DNA of 23,455 nucleotides, taken from IMG/VR virus record IMGVR_UViG_3300009157_000046, positions 1 through 23,455 of that record; one strand, given 5' to 3'. Shown in pieces: positions 6,790 through 14,009 of the stretch. The notes under the pieces are model-generated. The model had not been told where the DNA came from, searched no databases, and saw only the letters and a program-made list of their open reading frames with translations. Every line of letters starts with the position of its first letter. Within the stretch, counting starts at the first letter, position 1. Source of the stretch: a virus. Made by a program: the position numbers and the translations under genes.

Positions 6790-6963
6790 ATGACCCGCAC
6801 CGACGCAAAGCTCGGCCAGCGCATGTTGCTCGCCGTGAACCTTCCGACCCTCGCCATCCAAGACAGCCCGGACGGCACCTACAGCCTGTACGCCCGCCGC
6901 TCGTTCGGCGCCACGTGGACCACGCTCGATCAGGTCTACGAGACCCTGGACCGCATCTCATGA
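6790..6963 (+). CDS. Unknown small protein, first gene of the P2 unit
   Basis: 57 residues. The ATG at 6790 was chosen over upstream frame because GAGGAGG ends about 10 bases before it and P2 lies 42 bases upstream. The peptide is a short helix (AKLGQRMLLAVN) followed by strands (LAIQDSPDGTYSLYARRSF) and a terminal helix (TLDQVYETLDRI). No motif is recognised. It is ATGA-coupled to the next gene. Confidence 0.55.
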   Translation: MTRTDAKLGQRMLLAVNLPTLAIQDSPDGTYSLYARRSFGATWTTLDQVYETLDRIS

Positions 6964-7166
6964 GCCCGGCCCCCGAGACCACGCCGACCATCCAGTGGGG
7001 CGAGTCCGGCCGGGTGGCCGCCATCGACTTCCCCTGCGGGCTGCTCACCAGTGACGATGACCGCCTGGTGCTCACCCGCCCCGAGGCCGTCGCCCTTCTC
7101 CGGGCTCTGCTCGGGGACCGCCGCATCCGGGACGACCTGGGCGCCGACCTGGAGACCTACCTGTGA
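6960..7166 (+). CDS. Unknown small alpha/beta protein
   Basis: 68 residues, ATGA-coupled. Strand-like segments (TIQWGESGRVAAIDF, DRLVLTR) precede a helix with PEAVALLRALLGDRR. The ending recalls the LTPAQAVNLLKAL helix of the protein at 18258, so the two may share a small fold with a short sheet followed by a leucine-rich helix. No catalytic residues are visible. Confidence 0.5.
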   Translation: MSPAPETTPTIQWGESGRVAAIDFPCGLLTSDDDRLVLTRPEAVALLRALLGDRRIRDDLGADLETYL

Positions 7167-7576
7167 GCGACCTCGGCAAGCAGATCATGAGCGCCGTGGA
7201 CGACGGCATCGCCCGCATGGCCGCCAAGGAGTCAGGCGACCCCCGCCCCGACCACTACGACGACCAGCGCACGACAGGCTTTGTGGTCCGCTGGGAGACG
7301 CACGGCACCCGCAAGGACGGCACCCCCTACACCTCCGTCTCGTGGTGGTATGGCGACCAGGGCTACTGGAACGCCTGGGGCGGCCTCGACTCGTCGGTGG
7401 CGTGGTGGCCGGACAAGGTGAAGGTCAAGCTGGCGCTCCGCCGGGCTGGCCTCGCCAGCAAGCCGGGCGTCCGCATTCAGACCATCGCCGACGCCAAGGC
7501 CGAGTTGGCCGACCAGTTGGAACAGTCGGCCGGGAAGCTGATGGCCCGAGCCGTCCGCCTGCGGGGGCGACCATGA
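7163..7576 (+). CDS. Unknown protein, 137 residues, Trp/Tyr-rich core
   Basis: GTG start in a 4-base overlap. A helical N-terminus (KQIMSAVDDGIARMAAKE) precedes an aromatic beta-rich core (GFVVRWETHG, SVSWWYGDQGYWNAWGG, VAWWPDKVKVKLAL) and a C-terminal helix with Ala/Glu/Lys (AKAELADQLEQSAGKLMA). The aromatic core suggests ligand or sugar binding, but no family is recognised. It is in the middle of the coupled run from P2. Confidence 0.6.
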   Translation: MSDLGKQIMSAVDDGIARMAAKESGDPRPDHYDDQRTTGFVVRWETHGTRKDGTPYTSVSWWYGDQGYWNAWGGLDSSVAWWPDKVKVKLALRRAGLASKPGVRIQTIADAKAELADQLEQSAGKLMARAVRLRGRP

Positions 7577-7923
7577 CCGACAAGCCCCGCCTCCGCCGCC
7601 TGACCGAGGGTGAGGACCCGCTCGACTCGACGTGGGAGGTCATCCTCCCCTGGGACGCCATCGGCTGCGTCAGCGCCCCCAAGGTGGGCGACAAGCCCCG
7701 TGAGTGGGCGTGCTGGTCGTACCGGCCCGACCCCGATGACCCCGTGGACGCCCTGGCCGACGAGCGAGAGCTCGCCGACCTCGGGGCCAGCCCCGACGAG
7801 GTTGACGACCCGGGGCAGGCCGCCCGGACCCGACAGGCCGGGGCCCGCTTCCTGTTCGGGGGCTTCACGACCCGCAAGGCCGCCGTCACCTACCTCGTCG
7901 CCCACGAACTGGGGATCACATGA
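7573..7923 (+). CDS. Unknown acidic protein, 116 residues
   Basis: ATGA-coupled at both ends. The first 60 residues are strand-rich (TWEVILPWDAIGC, PREWACWSYRP); an acidic helical middle (DDPVDALADERELADLGASPDEVDD) follows, then a helix and GGFTTRKAAVTYLVAHELGI. Two cysteines are not arranged as a zinc site. The acidic middle might mimic DNA or form a protein contact, but that is speculation. Confidence 0.6.
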   Translation: MTDKPRLRRLTEGEDPLDSTWEVILPWDAIGCVSAPKVGDKPREWACWSYRPDPDDPVDALADERELADLGASPDEVDDPGQAARTRQAGARFLFGGFTTRKAAVTYLVAHELGIT

Positions 7924-8084
7924 AGGTTGGCACCGTCCCGATGTCCACCCTCCGCCGCAAGGGCTGGTCGGCCGCCGACAGGCTCGCCGACCGATGCGAC
8001 CACTGCGGACACGAGCGCCACGAGCACGGCCCCTCGTGCACGGCCGCCATGTGCGCCTGCCCCCTGTTCCTGGAGCGGGCATGA
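7920..8084 (+). CDS. Mini zinc-binding protein, CGH module
   Basis: 54 residues in the ATGA overlap, ending in an ATGA overlap with the helicase. Ligands C26, C29, H31, H34, H36, C40, C45 and C47 follow the order CxxCGHxxHxH...CxxxxCxC and then a hydrophobic PLF. The same pattern occurs at the C-terminus of the TET/JBP-like protein. Being directly fused by translation coupling to an SF2 helicase, it may be a helicase accessory that contacts DNA. Confidence 0.6.
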   Translation: MKVGTVPMSTLRRKGWSAADRLADRCDHCGHERHEHGPSCTAAMCACPLFLERA

Positions 8085-9799
8085 CCCGCCTGGCGCTGCG
8101 CCCCTACCAGCAGGAGGCCCTCGACGCCGTAGCCAAGGCAGAGGCCGAGGGCTGCCGCCGACAGTTGCTCGTGGCCGCCACCGGCCTCGGCAAGACCGTC
8201 ATCTTCGCCCACCTCGCCGAAGGGCGGCAGGGCCGGGCCCTGATCATCGCCCACCGAGACGAGCTAGTCAGCCAGGCCGCCGCCAAGCTCGCCGCCCAGT
8301 GGCCCGAGCTCGGCATCACCCCCGCCTGCGCCCAACTGCTCTCCGACGCCAAGGAGCCCGAGGTCCGCCTGATGGCCGCCGCCGCCGACGTCCGCCGGGG
8401 AGGCATCGGCATCTGCAAGGCCGACGCCGATGACGTAGACGCCCAAGTGGTGGTCGCCTCGATCCAGACACTGGCGAGGGCCCGCAGGAGGGACCGCCTC
8501 GCCGCCTCTCGCCCGTTCGACCTCGTGGTCGTGGACGAGGCCCACCACGCCGCCGCCGACAGTTACGGAGCGGCCCTCGCCGCCGTCCGTGCCGGGGAGC
8601 CCGACGGCCCCCTCCTGCTCGGGGTGACCGCCACACCGGACCGGGGCGACGGCAAGGGGCTTGACGACCTGTTCGACCAGATCGTGGCCGCCTTCGACAT
8701 TCTCTGGGGGATCAGGGCCGGGTACCTGTGCGACGTGCGAGGCCTCCGGGTCGTGGTCGAGCACCTCGACCTGTCCGGGGTGAAGGTCCGCCGGGGCGAC
8801 TACGACCAGGGCCAGGCCGGTCAGGCGATGGAGGACGCCGGAGCGCCCGAGGCCATCGTTCGGGCATATCTCGAGCACGCCCCCGGGAGGCGAACCCTCG
8901 TGTTCACGCCCACCGTCGCCTTGGCGCACCAGGTGGCCGACGAGTTCAACCTGTCGGGGGTGCACGCCGCCGCCATCGACGCCTCTACCCCGCTGGACGT
9001 GCGCCGCTCCGCTCTGGGCGCCTACGCCCGGGGTGAGCTGGAGGTGCTGGCCAACTGCGCTGTGCTGACGGAGGGGTACGACGAGCCCCGCACTGACTGC
9101 ATCATCGTGGCCCGCCCGACCAAGTCCCGGGCCCTGTACGCCCAGATGATCGGCCGGGGCACCCGCCTCCACCCGGACAAGGCCGACCTCCTCGTGCTCG
9201 ACGTGGTGGGAGCGAGCCGGATGCACAGCCTCGTCACCGTGCCGTCACTGATGGGCATCGGCGAGACCGACTTCGCTTTCCACATGGAGGGCGGCACGGG
9301 GCTCCTGTCTCAGGTGATGCAGGCCCACGACGACGAGATGGTGCGCCTCGGCCGCCTCCGTGCCGAGGAGGCCGACCTGTTCCGCCAGCTGACGAGCTCG
9401 GCCATCAAGATCGCCTGGGCCCGTGTGGACAGCCCCGACCCCGAGCTCCGCCGGTACGCCCGGCCGATGGGCCCCGGGGAGCCCACCGTCATCCTGGCGC
9501 AGCGAGAGCCGGGGGACGTGTGGACGGCCGGGCTGCTCTGGCCCGACGGCCGCAAGGAGGCGCTGATGGCGCTCCGCCCGCTCGCCGAGTGTCAGGGCGT
9601 GGCCGAGGACTACGTGCGGGGAGGGAAGGCCCTCGTACTGTCAGTGGCCGACGCCCCGTGGCGAGCCCGGGCCGCCTCGACCCGCCAGAAGATGTACGCC
9701 CGCCACCTGGGGGTGGACGTGCCCAAGGGCGTGACGGCCGGGGAGCTCTCCGACCTGATCGCCGCCGCCCAGCTACGCAACGGAGAGGTGAGCCAATGA
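8081..9799 (+). CDS. SF2 DEAH-box DNA helicase (RadD/UvsW-like)
   Basis: 572 residues. An RPYQQEALDAV Q-motif-like start (7-17) is followed by Walker A/motif I ATGLGKT (33-39), motif II DEAH (152-155), motif III TATP (183-186), motif V around VLTEGYDEP (328-336) and motif VI QMIGRGTRL (355-363). This is a complete two-domain SF2 helicase core. The C-terminal 200 residues have no recognised domain but are rich in helices and may bind DNA. Phage relatives such as UvsW and the bacterial RadD remodel recombination or stalled-fork DNA. It is unlikely to be the replicative helicase. It is the main enzyme of the P2 unit. Confidence 0.9.
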   Translation: MTRLALRPYQQEALDAVAKAEAEGCRRQLLVAATGLGKTVIFAHLAEGRQGRALIIAHRDELVSQAAAKLAAQWPELGITPACAQLLSDAKEPEVRLMAAAADVRRGGIGICKADADDVDAQVVVASIQTLARARRRDRLAASRPFDLVVVDEAHHAAADSYGAALAAVRAGEPDGPLLLGVTATPDRGDGKGLDDLFDQIVAAFDILWGIRAGYLCDVRGLRVVVEHLDLSGVKVRRGDYDQGQAGQAMEDAGAPEAIVRAYLEHAPGRRTLVFTPTVALAHQVADEFNLSGVHAAAIDASTPLDVRRSALGAYARGELEVLANCAVLTEGYDEPRTDCIIVARPTKSRALYAQMIGRGTRLHPDKADLLVLDVVGASRMHSLVTVPSLMGIGETDFAFHMEGGTGLLSQVMQAHDDEMVRLGRLRAEEADLFRQLTSSAIKIAWARVDSPDPELRRYARPMGPGEPTVILAQREPGDVWTAGLLWPDGRKEALMALRPLAECQGVAEDYVRGGKALVLSVADAPWRARAASTRQKMYARHLGVDVPKGVTAGELSDLIAAAQLRNGEVSQ

Positions 9800-10065
9800 G
9801 CCTCGACGTGGGAGGCCTGTACTCAGGCGTGGTCCTCACCGACGCCGCCGACATCGTGGAGGGCCTGCTGGCGCCCGACGTGACCCCCGACCGCATCAGC
9901 GACCTCCTGGAGCACGCCGCCGACGACGCCGACCGAGCCCACGCCGTCATGTTCTACCTGGTGCTCCGCTGCCGAGGCATCCCCTACGGCCACCCCATCG
10001 CTGACGGCCTGACGGCCCCCCACGTCCACGGGGCCCAACTGATCCTCCCTCCGGGGGTGCGATGA
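9796..10065 (+). CDS. Unknown helical protein, 89 residues
   Basis: ATGA-coupled to the helicase. A mostly helical sequence (DAADIVEGLLA, TPDRISDLLEHAADDADRAHAVMFYLVLRC) ends in a loop with HPIADGLTAPHVHGAQ and a LILPPGVR tail. Histidines near the C-terminus could bind metal, but no known motif is recognised. It may assist the helicase, judging from the overlap only. Confidence 0.5.
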   Translation: MSLDVGGLYSGVVLTDAADIVEGLLAPDVTPDRISDLLEHAADDADRAHAVMFYLVLRCRGIPYGHPIADGLTAPHVHGAQLILPPGVR

Positions 10066-10286
10066 GCGCCCATCCGGTGCAGGACTACGAGGGCCACCGG
10101 GGCGTCCGCCTCTCGTGCGATGGCGACCCCGCCTGTCAGCAGTGGCGAGGCCTCACCGTCGCCCCCGGCAACAAGTCCCCCCACGACCACCTGGTGCACC
10201 TGGCCCGGGAGAGCTCCGCCCACTTCGCTGGCTGGTCCTACAGCCCCGAGACCGGGGACCGCTGCCCCGACCACCAGCCCGCCTAA
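10062..10286 (+). CDS. Unknown small Cys/His protein
   Basis: 74 residues, ATGA-coupled. C19, C25 and the terminal C-x2-H (CPDHQPA), with several histidines in the middle (HDHLVHLARESSAHF), may form a small metal site. The GVRLSCDGDPACQQW start resembles small actinophage zinc-like proteins. It is the last gene of the P2 unit; its TAA stop is also part of the -10-like box for the modification cassette. Confidence 0.5.
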   Translation: MSAHPVQDYEGHRGVRLSCDGDPACQQWRGLTVAPGNKSPHDHLVHLARESSAHFAGWSYSPETGDRCPDHQPA

Positions 10287-10298
10287 CGTGGCCCCATG
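10284..10298 (+). promoter_or_regulatory. Candidate leaderless promoter of the modification cassette
   Basis: TAACGT (10284-10289) fits TAnnnT and is followed by exactly 6 bases before the ATG at 10296. No Shine-Dalgarno sequence precedes this ATG. I see no convincing -35 at the standard distance, and the first three bases are the stop of the upstream gene, so this site is the weakest of the four leaderless candidates. Confidence 0.4.
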
Positions 10299-11036
10299 AC
10301 CTCAGCCCCGACGCAACGCCGCCTGGAGTACCTGCCGCTCCGCCAGATCATGAAGGCGCCCCGCAACCCCAACGGCCACGACCTCCCCGCCCTCGCCGCC
10401 TCGATCCGCCGGCACGGCTTCGTGGAACCAGTCGTGGTGGACGAGAGGACCGGGTTCCTGGTCGGTGGCCACGGCCGCCTCGACGTGCTCGCCGAGATGC
10501 GAGACGCCGGGGAGCATCCCCCGGAGGGCATCGTGGAGCAGGAGCGGACCGACCGGGTTCCCGACGACGCCCCGGTCGAGTGGCTGGCGCCGACAGTCCT
10601 GGGGTGGGCCAGCCGCTCAGACGCCGAGGCCGAGGCGCTGCTGCTCGCCATGATGCGCCTCCCCAAGCAGCCCGTCGCCGCCATCGACCTGTTGGCGACC
10701 ATGCTGGACGAGCTCTCAACGTCAACCGACCTCGCCCTGGAGGGCACCGGCTACACCGCCGACGACCTCGATGACCTCCTGGCTGGCCTGTCCGAGAGCG
10801 CACCCCTGGACGTGGCGTTCGGGACCAACCGTGACTCCTACCCGGAGCCCTCCTACGGGGAGCGCACCGAGAACTACCGCAACAAGCAGGTCCGGGCGAT
10901 GGTGTTCGACTACCCCCTGGACGATTACGCCCTGGTGGCCGAGATGGCGGCCAAGGCCCGCCCGGCCTTCGGCGTGCAGTCCAACGCTGAACTGTTCCAG
11001 AAGATGTTGCACGAGTGGGTCGAGGCCCACCCATGA
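10296..11036 (+). CDS. ParB-like nuclease-domain protein of the modification cassette
   Basis: 246 residues. The N-terminal ParB/sulfiredoxin-type domain shows LPLRQIMKAPRNPNGHD, then LAASIRRHGFVEPVVVDE and the hallmark GGHGRLDVLAEM (about 57-68), with GxxR spacing. Phage ParB-like proteins of this type are often found next to DNA methylases or other base-modification enzymes and may give DNA targeting or CTPase/nuclease activity. The C-terminus (about 200-246) contains KQVRAMVFDYPLDDYALVAEM, a tail seen in many such phage proteins. It starts the five-gene modification run and is ATGA-coupled to the dioxygenase. Confidence 0.75.
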   Translation: MTSAPTQRRLEYLPLRQIMKAPRNPNGHDLPALAASIRRHGFVEPVVVDERTGFLVGGHGRLDVLAEMRDAGEHPPEGIVEQERTDRVPDDAPVEWLAPTVLGWASRSDAEAEALLLAMMRLPKQPVAAIDLLATMLDELSTSTDLALEGTGYTADDLDDLLAGLSESAPLDVAFGTNRDSYPEPSYGERTENYRNKQVRAMVFDYPLDDYALVAEMAAKARPAFGVQSNAELFQKMLHEWVEAHP

Positions 11037-12034
11037 CCGACCTCGGCACCGCCCCCGCCGTCACCGTCGTCCTGCCGCCGCTTGACCCCGACGCCCGAGT
11101 GCGGGCCGACAAGCTCGTCCGCCAGGGCGCCCCAGCCGAGCCTGACGGAGCGATCATCAAGGCCCCGTGCCTCGTGAAGGCCGGTGACGAGACCGTGGCC
11201 GTGGTCTTACGGCTCCCGCCAGGCCAGCTCGCCTACGCCCGCAGATCCTTGTTGGCTTGGCCGTTCGACACCTCGGCAATGCGGGCGTCAGGTATCAGAT
11301 CAAACAGCCGAAGCTTTGGGTATCTCGCCCGGCGGACGGTGCTGCAGCGGGATGGCTGCCGGGCCTGTCAGGGCTCGCATAAGTCCCCTGATGCCCACGA
11401 TGGAATCGTCGCCCAGGCCGCTGTCCTGTCGGCCATGTTCGCCGCCGCCGCCCCGGACCTCGCCGCCCGAGACGAGGAGGCCGCTCAGATCGTTCGTCCC
11501 GAATGGCGCCTGGGCGGCAGCCAGTGGACCTCCGGCATCGCCAACAGCACGTCCGTCCTGCCGTACCACTACGACCGCAACAACCTGAAGCCGATTTGGT
11601 CGGCGATGATCGTGGTGCGCCGGGGCGTCCGGGGCGGCTACCTCCACGTGCCCGAGCTCGGCGCCTCGTTCCAGTGCCGGGACGGTGACGTGGTGTACTT
11701 CCCGGGCTGGCGCTTCGTGCATGGCGTGACCCCGGTCAAGGTGATCGAGCCCGACGGCTACCGCATCTCCGCCGTGTTCTACGCCGTGGCGTTGATGCGA
11801 GAATGCCTTGCCCCCGAGGAGGAGATGGCCCGAGCTCAGCGGGGTCGGACCATCAGAGAGGCTGACACTCGGGGGGCGATGGACCGCCCGAACCTCGGCC
11901 ACTACATCGAAGCCTACGACAAGCGCAAGTCGGGGTGGCTGCTGTGCGCCTGCGGCCATCGGGCCGAGCTCCACCAGACCCCCGACCAGCGCTGCGCCAC
12001 GCCCCACTGCGAGTGCGACGGTTGGACCGAGTGA
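11033..12034 (+). CDS. TET/JBP-like 2-oxoglutarate/Fe(II) dioxygenase acting on DNA bases
   Basis: 333 residues, ATG in the ATGA overlap. The double-stranded beta-helix has H179-Y-D181 (LPYHYDRNN), then GGYLHVPELGASFQCRDGDVVYF, H230 (FVHGVTP) and R244 (YRISAVF). This gives the iron triad HxD...H plus the 2-oxoglutarate arginine. The upstream SRSFGYLARR and RDGCRAC segments (92-112) are typical of phage TET/JBP proteins. JBP enzymes oxidise thymine to hydroxymethyluracil; TET enzymes oxidise 5-methylcytosine. The C-terminus (305-328) adds a zinc module CxCGH....H...C....CxC. The kinase and transferase-like neighbours favour thymine as substrate, but cytosine is not excluded. Residues about 59-128 use atypical codons. 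Confidence 0.8.
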   Translation: MTDLGTAPAVTVVLPPLDPDARVRADKLVRQGAPAEPDGAIIKAPCLVKAGDETVAVVLRLPPGQLAYARRSLLAWPFDTSAMRASGIRSNSRSFGYLARRTVLQRDGCRACQGSHKSPDAHDGIVAQAAVLSAMFAAAAPDLAARDEEAAQIVRPEWRLGGSQWTSGIANSTSVLPYHYDRNNLKPIWSAMIVVRRGVRGGYLHVPELGASFQCRDGDVVYFPGWRFVHGVTPVKVIEPDGYRISAVFYAVALMRECLAPEEEMARAQRGRTIREADTRGAMDRPNLGHYIEAYDKRKSGWLLCACGHRAELHQTPDQRCATPHCECDGWTE

Positions 12035-12942
12035 CCCCCGACCAGGCGGCCCTCGCCGACCTCGCCGCCTTCGCCCGGGTCGAGGTGATGAGCCGAGACG
12101 TGGAGCCGTGGGCCGACGTGCTGCGCTTCCTGTACGCCGACAAGGTGCTTGACGAGGAGGCCGCCCTGTGGCTGCTGACCCTCTACAACACGTACGACAG
12201 CCTGGGTTCGGCCTGTGCCGTGTTCGCCCGATGGCCGACCCCGTATCTGCTCCTGACCGCCCTCGACTTCCCCGAGGCCGCCCAGTACGAGTGCACTCAG
12301 GAGCGCCGCAACCTGAGGGGGGGCAAGGTGCTCGCTCGGCACGCCTCCTACGGGGCGCTGATCGCCGGGGGTGACTGGCAACAGTCGTGGTGGCTGACCC
12401 GGGGCCTGGGCGACTGGCGCCGCCCGGAGCTCTCGCCGACCGATGCGTGGGAGCCGATGACCGCCCACCTCCGCCGTGTCTGGGGGGTGGGCCGCCAGTC
12501 GGCTTTCGAATGGGCCGAGTTCCTGGCGAAGGTGATGGCGTGGCCTTTGGCCGCCCCCCACGCCCAGCTGTGGGAGAGCGAAGGCCCCCGCCGGAGCTTG
12601 CAGCGCCTCTACGGCAACCCCCGCCCGACCTCAGCCTGGCTGGACGAGGCCGCCATCGAGTGCAAGGCGTTCCTCGAGACCGAGGGCGTGCCCCTGTCCT
12701 GGCTCGACTTCGAGACGATCATCTGCGACTTCAACGTGATGAGGGATGGCCGCTACTACCCGGGCCGCCACCTGGCCGCCCTCCGGGAGGAGATTGACGG
12801 GGTGACGGGCGACCTGCGCCCTCCGCTGGAGAGGGCGTGGAGGTTCGTCGTGCCCCCCGAGTGGCAGGACATTCCCCCGGGCATCGACAAGGCCAAGCTG
12901 CCCGTGTACCGGGACTCCGGCAAGCTCCTGGTGACGGCATGA
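12031..12942 (+). CDS. Alpha-glutamyl/putrescinyl-thymine pyrophosphorylase-like (amino acid:DNA transferase) protein
   Basis: 303 residues, GTG start in a GTGA overlap. Key segments are YNTYDSLGSACAVF (52-65), ERRNLRGGKVLAR (91-103), the HhH-glycosylase-like VWGVGRQSAFEWAEFL (150-165) and ETIICDFNVMRDGRYYPGRH (228-247). This is the signature order I know from the aGPT-PPlase/AADT group. Those enzymes have a DNA-glycosylase-like fold and join an amino acid or polyamine to a pyrophosphorylated 5-hydroxymethyluracil in DNA, releasing pyrophosphate. The presence of a matching kinase at 13991 and an oxidase at 11033 completes the expected chemistry. The transferred group cannot be read from the sequence. 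Confidence 0.75.
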   Translation: MTPDQAALADLAAFARVEVMSRDVEPWADVLRFLYADKVLDEEAALWLLTLYNTYDSLGSACAVFARWPTPYLLLTALDFPEAAQYECTQERRNLRGGKVLARHASYGALIAGGDWQQSWWLTRGLGDWRRPELSPTDAWEPMTAHLRRVWGVGRQSAFEWAEFLAKVMAWPLAAPHAQLWESEGPRRSLQRLYGNPRPTSAWLDEAAIECKAFLETEGVPLSWLDFETIICDFNVMRDGRYYPGRHLAALREEIDGVTGDLRPPLERAWRFVVPPEWQDIPPGIDKAKLPVYRDSGKLLVTA

Positions 12943-14009
12943 CCCCCGAGGAGGCCGCCCGCTTCATGAACGCCTACGCCCGCCGTCACGCCGCCGGGGC
13001 GTTCGCCACGCCGACGGCCGCAGAGCTCGGGGGCGCCAACGTCCGCCTGTGGGAGGACAGCGAGGGGCGCCGCACGGTGGCCGTGGTGAAGCGCCTGACC
13101 CGGGACAGCGTGCGGACCGACTGGCTCGGGGAGCCGTACACGCTGCCTCGTGGGGCTGTCATCGTCACCCACCTCGCCCGGGATGACGGCGCCCCCGTGC
13201 CCGCCGACCTGGACGAGTACCACGCCGTGTTCGGCTACGCCGACGACCCGGAGCTGACCGCCGGGATGCTCCGCTGGGGCCGGGAGCGGATGGCCACGAG
13301 GATCAGCGCCGCCTCCGAGATCATCACGTGCTGGGGGTGGCAGGGCACCGGCCGCCCGACCCCCGGGCCCGACGGCGCCACGGTGGTGCCGTTCGCCGAC
13401 GTGTCCGAGGGCATCTTCGCTGACGCCCTCGCCGAGCTCGCCCACGTCTCGGGGTGGGCCGACGACTACCCGTACTACAACCGGGACGGCTCCTGGTCGG
13501 CCCTGTCGCTGCGTGGGTTCGATCCCGACCCGGCCTGGGGCGTGAAGCCCGCCGAGATGGGCCGCAAGTGGAACGACGCCCACCCGGGAGCTCTGACCCG
13601 CACGTGCGTGTGGACCGACCTCGCCGACCGATGCCCCATCATGCGGGCGCTCGCCGAGGCGCTGCCGTGCCGAGGGCTTGAACGGGTGCGCCTGATGCGC
13701 ATGACCCCCGGGAAGCTCCTCCGGCACACCGACATCACCGACAAGGCCAGCGGCCTCCGTGACGGGCAGATCGCCCGCTTCCACCTCCCCCTGGTCACCA
13801 ACCCCCAGGCCGTCATGCACAACTGGGAGCTTGACGGCACCTGCTCGGACACGCACCTGACCGCCGGGACGTGGTGGTACCTGGACGCCCGCAAGCCCCA
13901 CGCCGTCACCCAGGGCGGCACCACCGACCGCATCCACCTCGTGGCGGACGTGCTGTGCGCCCCGTCCACCCGTGACCTTCTGGAGGCCGCATGCTCGGCT
14001 GCTACCTGA
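12939..14009 (+). CDS. Second 2OG/Fe(II) dioxygenase, Asp/Asn beta-hydroxylase type, with extra N-terminal domain
   Basis: 356 residues, ATGA-coupled. The C-terminal half (about 240-345) carries GKLLRHTDITD (H263, D265), RFHLPLVTN, AGTWWYLDARKPHAV (H321) and R331 (DRIHLVADV). This is the aspartyl/asparaginyl hydroxylase-like jelly roll with the complete iron and 2-oxoglutarate residues. The first 150 residues form a separate alpha/beta domain of unknown identity (VAVVKRLTRDSVRTDWLG, HAVFGYADDPELTAGMLRW). An acetyltransferase-like fold is one possibility, not established. Its place between the transferase-like gene and the kinase suggests it hydroxylates the adduct on the base, or the donor molecule. 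A protein substrate is the alternative. Confidence 0.7.
   Translation: MTPEEAARFMNAYARRHAAGAFATPTAAELGGANVRLWEDSEGRRTVAVVKRLTRDSVRTDWLGEPYTLPRGAVIVTHLARDDGAPVPADLDEYHAVFGYADDPELTAGMLRWGRERMATRISAASEIITCWGWQGTGRPTPGPDGATVVPFADVSEGIFADALAELAHVSGWADDYPYYNRDGSWSALSLRGFDPDPAWGVKPAEMGRKWNDAHPGALTRTCVWTDLADRCPIMRALAEALPCRGLERVRLMRMTPGKLLRHTDITDKASGLRDGQIARFHLPLVTNPQAVMHNWELDGTCSDTHLTAGTWWYLDARKPHAVTQGGTTDRIHLVADVLCAPSTRDLLEAACSAAT

Noticed and set aside
12756-13937. 393-codon open frame on the minus strand
   Set aside because: It is antisense to the Asp/Asn-hydroxylase-like gene, which carries a full set of iron-binding residues. The frame reads as repetitive Gly/Val/His without motif.
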